Origin: Clostridia bacterium
GTDB taxonomy: Bacteria > Bacillota_A > Clostridia > Oscillospirales > CAG-272
Reading direction: 5' to 3'
Assembly (NCBI GenBank): GCA_017452945.1
Contig: JAFTLD010000015.1
Location: 1 to 64,000 of the forward strand
DNA length: 64,000 nucleotides
Part shown: one piece after another, positions 51,345 through 59,067 of the stretch
Numbering within the stretch: the first letter of the stretch is position 1
How the letters are laid out: each line of letters opens with the position of its first letter
Translations under genes and position numbers: made by a program
The notes under the pieces: generated by a model
Database searches by the model: none
Told to the model about the DNA's origin: nothing
Seen by the model: only the letters and a program-made list of their open reading frames with translations

Positions 51345-51845
51345 ATGCATGATAAGCTTACAAAAATAGATATACAGAAAATGGAGGAGGAGCTTGAGGA
51401 GCGTCGCCGCCGCATTCCCGCGCTGCGCGAGGAGGTCAAGCGTACGCGCGAGTACGGTGACCTTTCCGAGAACGACGAATACCGCTGCGCAAAGCGAGAG
51501 TACAATGCCAATAAGAGCCGTATCCGTTATCTGGAGAACATGATCGACACCGCTATCATTGTGGAAACCGACACGCGCGAGGGTGTGGTTGGCTTATTTG
51601 ACCTGGTCAAGATCTATTATCCCGAGGATGACGAGTACCGCGATATTCGCCTTGTCACCACGCTGCGAAACGACGTGTTCAAGGACTGCATTTCTCAGGA
51701 TTCGCCCTTTGGTAAGGCGCTGATGGGCAAAAAGGTGGGGCAGACCGTGACCGTGCGCGTCAACGATCAGGTCAGCTACCCTGTCAAGATCCTGGAGATC
51801 ATCAAGGGTGAGGACGATCCGGATCTGCCGATCTCGACCTACTGA
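51345..51845 (+). CDS. greA: GreA/GreB-family transcript cleavage factor
   Basis: A 166-residue protein of Gre length. The N-terminal coiled coil (about 5-75) carries the tip motif YGDLSENDEYRCAKRE, with the acidic residues that enter the RNA polymerase secondary channel; the C-terminal FKBP-like domain has LFDLVKIYYPEDD, DSPFGKALMGKKVGQTVTV (shown in part) and VKILEI. It rescues backtracked polymerase. Only one Gre gene is visible, so whether it is the main copy is unknown. Confidence 0.9.
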   Translation: MHDKLTKIDIQKMEEELEERRRRIPALREEVKRTREYGDLSENDEYRCAKREYNANKSRIRYLENMIDTAIIVETDTREGVVGLFDLVKIYYPEDDEYRDIRLVTTLRNDVFKDCISQDSPFGKALMGKKVGQTVTVRVNDQVSYPVKILEIIKGEDDPDLPISTY

Positions 51846-51891
51846 TCGGTGTTTTGATGCAAATTATCGGACTGTCAAAGGAAGTGTAACT

Positions 51892-52665
51892 ATGTACGCC
51901 AATTATCACACGCATACCACAAGATGCCATCACGCGCGCGGCAACGAGCGTGAGTATATTGAAACTGCCATTTCTCGCGGTATCAAGGTCCTGGGCTTTT
52001 CGGATCACGTGCCGTATCCGTTCCCGAACGGACATGAATCCGGTTTCCGCATTCCGCGCGCGTTGCTGGAGGACTATATCAATACGCTGCTGGATCTCTC
52101 GCGTGAGTATGCAGATCAGATCGAGCTGCACATCGGCTTTGAGGCGGAGTATTATCCTGCGTATCATGCCGATCTGCTGGCATATCTGGAGCCGTATCCT
52201 TACGAATATCTGATCATGGGTCAGCACTTTATCAAAAACGAGATCGATTCAGGTGTGTATTGCGGTGGAAGAGTCAGCCCGGACGTGCCGTGGCAGTATG
52301 CGCGACAGGTAGCAGAGGGCTTGAAAACGGGGGATTTCACCTATCTCGCACACCCCGATCTGCCCAGCAACACCGAGCGCGGACAGGACTACAAGGATGC
52401 AATGGAGTATCTGTGCCGCGAGGCACTTGCGCTGGACGTTCCGCTGGAGCTGAATTTTCTTGGCCTGCACGATGGCCGCGCGTATCCCTGTCCCGATTTC
52501 TGGGAGATTGCAGGTCGCGTGGGCAACAAGGTCATCTTCGGGTGTGATGCGCACGATCCGTGGGCGGTGGCGCATCCCGAAACGCTGGAGAGAGCCAAGA
52601 ATTGGGCGGATCGGTACGGCTTGCAGGTCATTGACCGCGTGACGCTGCACAGACCGATTCGGTAA
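51892..52665 (+). CDS. PHP-domain histidinol phosphatase-like protein
   Basis: A 257-residue metal-dependent phosphatase of the HisJ/HisK family. Metal motif NYHTHTTRCHHA starts at residue 3; LGFSDHVPYPF, HIGFEAEYYPAY, MGQHFI, YLAHPDLP and FGCDAHDPW supply the other His, Glu and Asp ligands. ATG 51892 with AAAGGAAG is chosen over the longer frame from 51808, which overlaps greA. No his genes are adjacent, so it may act on another phosphate ester. Confidence 0.85.
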   Translation: MYANYHTHTTRCHHARGNEREYIETAISRGIKVLGFSDHVPYPFPNGHESGFRIPRALLEDYINTLLDLSREYADQIELHIGFEAEYYPAYHADLLAYLEPYPYEYLIMGQHFIKNEIDSGVYCGGRVSPDVPWQYARQVAEGLKTGDFTYLAHPDLPSNTERGQDYKDAMEYLCREALALDVPLELNFLGLHDGRAYPCPDFWEIAGRVGNKVIFGCDAHDPWAVAHPETLERAKNWADRYGLQVIDRVTLHRPIR

Positions 52666-52684
52666 AAAATTCCGTAAATTCAGA

Positions 52685-52713
52685 TTGACAAAAGACGGTT
52701 GATGTAGTATAAT
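52685..52713 (+). promoter_or_regulatory. Promoter of the solute-binding lipoprotein gene
   Basis: TTGACA (52685-52690), 17-nt spacer, TATAAT (52708-52713). Confidence 0.88.
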
Positions 52714-52758
52714 ATAATTTAAGGTGAATACCTATACATTTGAATGAGGAGAAAAGAC

Positions 52759-54195
52759 ATGAAAAAGTACTTGAGCTTATTCCTTGCGGGCTTGATGCTG
52801 TTGGCTGCTTTTGTCGGTTGCGCTGATAACGATCCGGGGGAAGAGGACGACACTTTGGGCACGCTGGAGGAACAAACCGATGAAGCAGCGCTTGCGTTGA
52901 GTCAGATCAGCGTTGACTGGGGTAAGGAAGAATTCTCGGTTTTGGTTCGTGAGGATTTCCATTACGATGAGTGGTATACCGAGAACCGCACAGAGGTTCT
53001 GGAGGATGCTGTTTATTCACGTAACCTTGCGTTTGAAGAATTTTGCAACCTTGAGCTCAACATCATTCCTTCCGTAACTGCAGAGATGAATGCTGAGATC
53101 AAAAAGGACGTTCAGGCCGGAACGGGTGAATACGATCTTTTGCAGAACCACATGGCCAATACCGCAACTCTCGCATCCGACGGTAACTTGGTCAGCTTCA
53201 CCACGCTGGACGGTATGGACCTGTCCGCATCCTGGTGGGATCAGGGTACTGCAAACTTTATGATTTCCGATAAAATCTATTTTATGAACGGTTCTATCGT
53301 CTATTCCGATGAGGGAACGACCTACGTTATGCTGTTCAATAAGCAGATGGCGAATGACGAGGACATTGACCCTTATAAGATGGTTTACGATAACGAATGG
53401 ACTCTGGACAATTTCCAGAGCTTGATCAAGAATGTTTCCTTTGACTCCAACGGTGACGGTAAGTTTGGCGTTGAGGATACATATGGCTTTGTATCCACTT
53501 GGGAAACCGGCTCGACCTTCTTCTTTGGCGCAGGTCTGCGCTATATCGTTTGCGAGGAAGGCAGCGATCCTTATCTGGCACTGGATTCCAGTGCTATGAG
53601 CAAGGCGTCCGATCTTTTGGATAAGGTGCTTGCAATTTATTACGTCAACAATTCCACCTTCTCGTCCGATCCCGGTAAGGAAGGCGACGGTAAGAGCATT
53701 TTCGTAGGAGGCAGAGGCCTGTTCTACAGCGAGGTCGTTATGTATATCGTAGCGCTTGGTAAGGAAATGGAAACTGACTTTGGCGTACTGCCTGTTCCGA
53801 AGTACAACTCCGAGCAAGAGAACTACATCACCTGGACCAACGGTATCTGCTCCACCTCTTCGATCTCCAAGGCTGCCAAGAATCTGGAACGTCTTGGCCC
53901 GACGCTGGAGGCTCTCGCCATCATTTCTCAGCAGAGAGTAACCCCTGCGTACTACGATACCGTGCTGCAGCGTAAGTCGGTACGTGACGAGGAATCTCAG
54001 GGTATGCTTGACATTATCTTCAAGACCCGTACCTATGACCTTTGCATGTACTACTCCAACATTGGTCTGGAGCCTCTGTTCAAGACCAGTGTCAACGACA
54101 ACAAGACCAACTTCGCGTCCAACTACAGCAAGAAGTCCAAGAGCGCACAAAAGACCTTGGATAAGTTGATTGCTAAGTTTGCAAAAGACGAATAA
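52759..54195 (+). CDS. Solute-binding lipoprotein (ABC importer family 1)
   Basis: A 478-residue lipoprotein. The signal MKKYLSLFLAGLMLLAAFVG ends at a lipid-modified Cys (residue 21), followed by an acidic linker. The mature part has the two-lobe pattern of carbohydrate-binding proteins: VQAGTGEYDLLQNH, YVMLFNKQMANDEDIDPYKM (shown in part), GDGKFGVEDTYGFVS (a calcium-loop-like segment) and NYITWTNGICSTSSIS. ATG 52759 follows GAGGAGAAAA. No permease or ATPase genes are next to it and a terminator follows, so it is an orphan binding protein. Confidence 0.85.
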   Translation: MKKYLSLFLAGLMLLAAFVGCADNDPGEEDDTLGTLEEQTDEAALALSQISVDWGKEEFSVLVREDFHYDEWYTENRTEVLEDAVYSRNLAFEEFCNLELNIIPSVTAEMNAEIKKDVQAGTGEYDLLQNHMANTATLASDGNLVSFTTLDGMDLSASWWDQGTANFMISDKIYFMNGSIVYSDEGTTYVMLFNKQMANDEDIDPYKMVYDNEWTLDNFQSLIKNVSFDSNGDGKFGVEDTYGFVSTWETGSTFFFGAGLRYIVCEEGSDPYLALDSSAMSKASDLLDKVLAIYYVNNSTFSSDPGKEGDGKSIFVGGRGLFYSEVVMYIVALGKEMETDFGVLPVPKYNSEQENYITWTNGICSTSSISKAAKNLERLGPTLEALAIISQQRVTPAYYDTVLQRKSVRDEESQGMLDIIFKTRTYDLCMYYSNIGLEPLFKTSVNDNKTNFASNYSKKSKSAQKTLDKLIAKFAKDE

Positions 54196-54220
54196 TTCAC
54201 ATTTGAATTAACAGTTCCGC

Positions 54221-54250
54221 AAGGGCTGTCGCACCCGTGCGACAGCCCTT
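54221..54250 (+). terminator. Terminator of the solute-binding protein gene
   Basis: A 14-bp perfect stem AAGGGCTGTCGCAC (54221-54234) / GTGCGACAGCCCTT (54237-54250), then GTTTGTTT. Confidence 0.9.
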
Positions 54251-54320
54251 GTTTGTTTAAGAAAGGCACAATAGCGTGAAAGTTCGCGTTATACTCCCTT
54301 TCGGCGAACCATTCACGCTT

Positions 54321-54409
54321 AAACTTCACCTAAAAATGGGGCCGAGCCCATGTTTGGAGCAAAGCTCCGCGGTGAAGTTTCCATTACTGTTTGAGCCGCC
54401 ACAGGCGGC
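54321..54409 (+). promoter_or_regulatory. Structured leader of the serine-hydrolase gene
   Basis: AAACTTCACC (54321-54330) pairs perfectly with GGTGAAGTTT (54371-54380), enclosing hairpins ATGGG/CCCAT (54336-54351) and GGAGC/GCTCC (54356-54368): a three-way junction. A further hairpin GCCGCC/GGCGGC (54394-54408) ends next to the ribosome site GGAG (54412-54415). It could be a cis-acting RNA or a dispersed repeat; 44895-44965 has similar words. No promoter with both boxes is evident. Confidence 0.5.
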
Positions 54410-54421
54410 ATGGAGATGAAT

Positions 54422-55570
54422 ATGAAAAAACTCAATATGCAAAAATTGAATGAGCTGGTGGATGCCCGCGTATTGGCAGATATCGAGAGCGGAAAGGTAG
54501 GCGGTGCGGCTCTTTGCGTGGCGCAGAACGGAGAGATCCTTTTACACAAGACCTACGGCTACCAAAATGCTACGACCAAGGAACCCTTGCGCGCGGACGC
54601 GATGTTCAGGCTTGCATCCATGACAAAGCCGATTACGGCTGTTGCTGCACTGATCGCGCAGGAGCAGGGGCTTTTGTCAATTGACGACGAGCTTTGCAAG
54701 TACATCCCCGCATACGCGCATATGAAGATCGGTCATATGGAAAACGGTCAGCCCGTATACGATAAGGATGCCCAAACCCCCATCACCATCAAGCATCTGC
54801 TCTCGCATACCAGCGGCATCGGTACGTTGGAGATCGGTGATCATGCTTGGGGAACGATGCCCGAGGAAAATTCCAAGACACCCGAGGGCGTGATGGAATG
54901 GCTTTCGGATAAGATGCTGGCGTTTGAGCCCTATACCGCGCAATGGTACAGTCCCGTGGCTGCATTCGTTGCCGTTGCACGTATCATTGAGATCGTATCG
55001 GGCATGGCTTATAACGAATATCTGGATAAGTACCTGTTCGGGCCGCTGGGTATGAAGGATACTACCTTTGATCTGAATGAGGATCAGAAGGCGCGTATGA
55101 TCGCTATGCACAATTATACCGAGGAGCAAGGCGGCTTTGCCGTACCCAAGTCGGTGGAAACGATTTTTGAGAACGTCCCCAACACGCAATGCTGCGGCGG
55201 TGCGGGACTTGCGGCAACGCTGGACGATTACGTGAAATTCGGTGAGATGCTGACGCTTGGCGGGACTTTGGACGGTGTTCGCATTATTTCTCCCGAATCG
55301 GTCGCGCAAATGGCCACCGTACAGGTGACCGATGCCATCATGCCTCCTCCCATTCAGTGGGGGCTTGGCGTACGCGTGATCTCGGCTGACGGCTACCAGA
55401 TGCCCAAGGGCTGCTTTGGCTGGAGCGGTGCATACGGCACGCACTACTGGAGCGATCCCGAAAACAAGATCACGGCAATTTATATGAAAAATTCCGGCTA
55501 TGACGGCGGCGCGGGAGCGCTGACATCCTTTATGTTTGAGCAGGACGTTTACGCTGCTATGGAGGGTTGA
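54422..55570 (+). CDS. Serine hydrolase, beta-lactamase/class C penicillin-binding fold
   Basis: A 382-residue cytoplasmic protein (no signal peptide): catalytic SMTK (Ser-x-x-Lys, near 64), LLSHTSGIG, the YSP motif in QWYSPVAAF (Tyr near 177, with Pro where many members have Asn) and GWSGAYGTHYW in place of the Lys-Thr-Gly triad. This is the EstB/ADP-like esterase branch rather than a resistance enzyme. ATG 54422 is chosen since GGAG is 6 nt upstream. Next gene begins 1 nt past the stop, so it opens the operon with the VOC, glycyl-radical and activase genes. Confidence 0.85.
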   Translation: MKKLNMQKLNELVDARVLADIESGKVGGAALCVAQNGEILLHKTYGYQNATTKEPLRADAMFRLASMTKPITAVAALIAQEQGLLSIDDELCKYIPAYAHMKIGHMENGQPVYDKDAQTPITIKHLLSHTSGIGTLEIGDHAWGTMPEENSKTPEGVMEWLSDKMLAFEPYTAQWYSPVAAFVAVARIIEIVSGMAYNEYLDKYLFGPLGMKDTTFDLNEDQKARMIAMHNYTEEQGGFAVPKSVETIFENVPNTQCCGGAGLAATLDDYVKFGEMLTLGGTLDGVRIISPESVAQMATVQVTDAIMPPPIQWGLGVRVISADGYQMPKGCFGWSGAYGTHYWSDPENKITAIYMKNSGYDGGAGALTSFMFEQDVYAAMEG

Positions 55571-55571
55571 G

Positions 55572-55988
55572 ATGGCTAACACACAAATCAAGGGCATGGG
55601 CTTTCACCACATGTCGCTGTACGTATCTGATTTTGATAAATCTTTGGCGTTTTACAAAAAGCTGGGCATGACCGTTTATACCGCGTGGGGCGAGGGAGAT
55701 TCCCGCATTGCGCTGCTGGACACGGGCGACGGCACGCTGCTGGAGCTGTTCGCAAAGCCCGGTCTTGCTATTGAGGCAGAGGGACGCTGGCAGCATTTGG
55801 CTCTGCACGTGGAAAACGTGCAGGCTGCGCTGGATACTGCACTGGCTGCGGGAGCAACCTTGCGCTCCCCGGTGCAGATCATGGATCTGGACTCGCATCC
55901 GCGCAAGATCACCATTCAGATCGCGTTCGTGTACGGACCTGACGGTGAAGTGATCGAATTTATCAAGCAGCTGGTCAAAAAAATCTGA
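55572..55988 (+). CDS. VOC-superfamily (glyoxalase-like) protein
   Basis: A 138-residue protein with two beta-alpha-beta-beta-beta units: FHHMSLYVSDFDKSLAFYKK (N-terminal metal His), IALLDTGDGTLLELF (Glu ligand), WQHLALHVENVQAALD (second His) and FVYGPDGEVIEFI (second Glu), so all four metal ligands are present. It may isomerise or cleave a small carbonyl compound. Starts right after the serine hydrolase with GGAGGG overlapping that gene's end. In the operon it could process or detoxify the glycyl-radical enzyme's substrate or product. Confidence 0.85.
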   Translation: MANTQIKGMGFHHMSLYVSDFDKSLAFYKKLGMTVYTAWGEGDSRIALLDTGDGTLLELFAKPGLAIEAEGRWQHLALHVENVQAALDTALAAGATLRSPVQIMDLDSHPRKITIQIAFVYGPDGEVIEFIKQLVKKI

Positions 55989-56010
55989 TCGACGTCTTGG
56001 GGGGAATATT

Positions 56011-58161
56011 ATGAGCGAATACGTTTTTCCGTCGGCATATAAGGGCGGCAGACCCGTACGGCTTTGCGAGGCCACGCGGCGTTTTGCCATGGAATCCTTA
56101 CAAGGTAAATACGGCACGCAGACTGCAGCGATCCCTTTCGTGGCTGTGGATCATATTGCCGATTGGGATAAAATGAATAATGACCATGAGCGGTACGCGG
56201 CTGCTCTGGATGCGTTGGTCAGGGAGTGTCCCATTCGTATTTGTGAGGGTGAACGCGTGTGCGGCGCTGCGACGCTGGGTGCAGCGATCCGCCATCAGGT
56301 GCCTGTTGCGCGCGGCGGTCAGATCGTTTGGCCAAGCGTCAGCCATCTGACCGTGGATTTCGGCATTCTTGTGCGCGAGGGCGTCTTTGGCATGCGCGAG
56401 CGCATTGAGAAAATTGACACGTCTTGCTTTGACGCAGCCGCTATGGCGCGGCACAACGCTTTGCTTGCAACGCTGGACGCCATGCAGATCTGGCACGGCC
56501 GTTATCTGGAGGCAACAAAGGACGCGCATCCGCAGCTTTACAAGACGCTTTCGCGCGTTCCGTTGTACCCCGCGCAGAATTTTACCGAGGCGGTGCAAAG
56601 TCTGTGGTTTGGGTTTGCTTTTTTGCGCCTGGGCGGCAACTGGCCGGGAATCGGTTGTATTGACAGATTGCTCGGGCCTTACTTAAAAAAGGATCTGGCA
56701 AGCGGTGTGCTGACTTTGGACGAGGCACGCGAGGTGCTGGCTTCCATGTTTATCAAGGGCTGTGAGTGGATCGAAACGGATACCGCACGCGGCTCGGGCG
56801 ACGCGCAGCACTATCAGAATATCGTGCTTGGCGGCACGGATCAAAACGGCAATGACGTGACCAATGAGGTCAGTTATTTGTGCCTTGAGATCGTGGAGGA
56901 GCTGGGGATTTCGGATTTTCCCATCTCGGTCAGACTCAACGATAAAACGCCCAAGGACTTTTTGCGCCTGTTGGCACGCGTGATGCGGCATGGCGGTGGT
57001 GTGGTGGCGGTTTATAACGAAGATACTGTCTATGCCGCCTTGCGCAAGCAGGGTTATCCCGAGGCGGATATTTACGATTTTGCAAACGACGGCTGCTGGG
57101 AGGTGCAGATTCCCGGCAAGACCTATTTTTCCTATATGCCCATGGACTTTTTGCATCTGCTTTTGCAGGACGTTTTGCACGTGGCCGAGGGTGAGCTTGT
57201 TGATTTTTCGGATATGGCATCGCTGCAATCGGCTTATGCTGCTTGCATGAAGGATCGGATCTCGCAGACCTGCGAGGCCACGCTGTCAGGCTTTGTGCCG
57301 GCGTGGAAATCGGGAAGTGACGTCTTCCGTCCCTCTATTCCTACGCCCATGATCGATCTTTTCGAGCATGGATGTGCCGAGAGCGGACGGGGATATACCG
57401 AGGGCGGTACCCCTTACAGCGTGCTTTCTCCGCATATGGGCGGCGTGGGCGACGTAGCCAACGCCTTGTGCGCGATCGATCACCTGTGTTTTATTGAAAA
57501 GAAGTTGACGGTTTCGCAGCTTTGCGAAATTTTACGAAACGACTGGCAGGGGCATGAGCAGCTTGCCTTGTATGCAAAGCATAAATTGCCGCATTACGGC
57601 AACGGTGACGCAGGGGCGGACGCATATTATGCCTGGGCGGTCGATGCTTTTGCCGATGCCTGCGCACCGTATGCAAAGGGATACCCGATCTCGTTTGCGC
57701 CCGGTATCAGTACCTTTGGACGCCAGATCGAATGGATGGCACACCGCACTGCGGTGCCGCACGGATATCGCCGCGGTGAGATCCTGGCGGGCAATACCTC
57801 GCCCACCCCGGGAACCGATACGGCCGGTGCAACCGCGACCGTTCGCTCGTACTGTGCGGCCGATCTTTCGCGCATGACCACGGGCGCGGCGTTGGATATC
57901 AAGCTGTACCCCGGAACGCTGGAGGGCGAAAACGGACTTTGTGCGCTGGAGGGTCTGATGCAGGGCTTCTGTGTATTGGGCGGTTATTTCATGCAGGTGG
58001 ACGTGTTGGACGTGCAGACCTTGCTTGACGCACGCGAGCATCCCGAGCAATACAAAACCTTGTCTGTGCGCGTGTCCGGATGGAATGCAAGATTCGTCAC
58101 GCTGGACGACGCATGGCAGCGCATGGTATTGGAGCGTGCGGGATATCTGCCTGAGGATTGA
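56011..58161 (+). CDS. Glycyl-radical enzyme of unassigned subfamily
   Basis: A 716-residue PFL-like enzyme. The catalytic thiyl Cys is Cys362 in NDGCWEVQIPG, with Glu364 two residues on as in dehydratases and lyases (GCxE). The glycyl loop near the C-terminus is VRVSGWNARF with the radical Gly690, where most families have Tyr after the Gly. PSIPTPMIDLFEHGC and LAGNTSPTPGTDTAGATA match the barrel and loop regions. It is shorter than known dehydratases (about 780-850). GGGGGAATATT precedes the ATG. The activase follows after 3 nt. Oxygen-sensitive and anaerobic; the substrate is unknown. Confidence 0.88.
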   Translation: MSEYVFPSAYKGGRPVRLCEATRRFAMESLQGKYGTQTAAIPFVAVDHIADWDKMNNDHERYAAALDALVRECPIRICEGERVCGAATLGAAIRHQVPVARGGQIVWPSVSHLTVDFGILVREGVFGMRERIEKIDTSCFDAAAMARHNALLATLDAMQIWHGRYLEATKDAHPQLYKTLSRVPLYPAQNFTEAVQSLWFGFAFLRLGGNWPGIGCIDRLLGPYLKKDLASGVLTLDEAREVLASMFIKGCEWIETDTARGSGDAQHYQNIVLGGTDQNGNDVTNEVSYLCLEIVEELGISDFPISVRLNDKTPKDFLRLLARVMRHGGGVVAVYNEDTVYAALRKQGYPEADIYDFANDGCWEVQIPGKTYFSYMPMDFLHLLLQDVLHVAEGELVDFSDMASLQSAYAACMKDRISQTCEATLSGFVPAWKSGSDVFRPSIPTPMIDLFEHGCAESGRGYTEGGTPYSVLSPHMGGVGDVANALCAIDHLCFIEKKLTVSQLCEILRNDWQGHEQLALYAKHKLPHYGNGDAGADAYYAWAVDAFADACAPYAKGYPISFAPGISTFGRQIEWMAHRTAVPHGYRRGEILAGNTSPTPGTDTAGATATVRSYCAADLSRMTTGAALDIKLYPGTLEGENGLCALEGLMQGFCVLGGYFMQVDVLDVQTLLDAREHPEQYKTLSVRVSGWNARFVTLDDAWQRMVLERAGYLPED

Positions 58162-58164
58162 TTT

Positions 58165-59049
58165 ATGCGCGTAGTTGATATACAACGATTTTGCACGCAC
58201 GACGGCCCCGGGCTGCGTACCACCGTGTTTTTCAAGGGATGTCCCTTGCGTTGCGTGTGGTGCCACAATCCCGAAACGCAGAAGTTTGGGTCCGAGATCA
58301 TGTTGCAGCGCGCTCTTTGCGCGGGTTGCGGTGCATGTGTTGCAATTTGTCCGACAGGTGCGCAGATTCTGACGCAAAACGACCGTGGGCGTGACGTATC
58401 ATTATGTATAAGCTGCGGCAGATGCGCACAGGTGTGTCCCACCGAAGCCTGCCGTACGGTCGGCGTTGAAATGTCGCCCCAAGAGGTGGCGGGAGTGGCG
58501 TGCGAGGATATCGTGTTTTACGGCAGCGGCGGAGGTGTGACGCTTTCGGGCGGTGAGCCCTTGTGCGCGGACGGTGTTGTCGAGCTTTTGCGGCTGCTGA
58601 AAGAAAAGGGTGTGAACGTCGTGGTGGAAACTTGCGGTGCATGCAATGCAGACGTGCTTGTCTGTGCTGTGCCTTACGTGGACGAGTTTTTTTGGGATAT
58701 CAAGCATACCGATGCGCAAACACATCGGGAATTGACCGGTGCATCGCCCGATGTCATTCTCGAAAATCTTACCAAAGCAGATGCGTTGGGCGCAAAAATT
58801 CGGCTGCGCTGTCTGCTTGTCAACGGTCTGACCACCAATGAGGAGCATTTTGCCGCGGTATCGGAGCTGTACCATGGCTTGCGAAATTGCACGGGCGTGC
58901 AGCTTTTGCGTTATCACCCCATGGGCGGCAGCAAGGCAGCAGCCTTGGGACTTGCCGATAGCGGCAGAGCGGAATGGATCCCGACCGAGGCACAGGTGGC
59001 ACGTGCCGAGCAGATCCTTCGGGACGCAGGCGTACCCGTATTAAAATAA
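58165..59049 (+). CDS. Glycyl-radical-enzyme activating enzyme (radical SAM)
   Basis: A 294-residue activase. The radical-SAM cluster Cys26, Cys30 and Cys33 lies in KGCPLRCVWCHNP; two ferredoxin-like [4Fe-4S] sites follow, CAGCGACVAICPTGA and CISCGRCAQVCPTEA. GGGVTLSGGEP is the SAM-binding GGE motif. It generates the glycyl radical on the upstream enzyme by 5'-deoxyadenosyl radical. The three-cluster form is typical of partners of dehydratase/lyase-type enzymes and of decarboxylases, unlike the PFL activase, which has one cluster. Confidence 0.95.
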   Translation: MRVVDIQRFCTHDGPGLRTTVFFKGCPLRCVWCHNPETQKFGSEIMLQRALCAGCGACVAICPTGAQILTQNDRGRDVSLCISCGRCAQVCPTEACRTVGVEMSPQEVAGVACEDIVFYGSGGGVTLSGGEPLCADGVVELLRLLKEKGVNVVVETCGACNADVLVCAVPYVDEFFWDIKHTDAQTHRELTGASPDVILENLTKADALGAKIRLRCLLVNGLTTNEEHFAAVSELYHGLRNCTGVQLLRYHPMGGSKAAALGLADSGRAEWIPTEAQVARAEQILRDAGVPVLK

Positions 59050-59067
59050 AATGAAAAGAGGGAAAGC

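Noticed and set aside
54422..55570. Antibiotic-resistance beta-lactamase
   Set aside because: No signal peptide, YxN altered to YSP, and no KTG motif; esterase-like family more likely.
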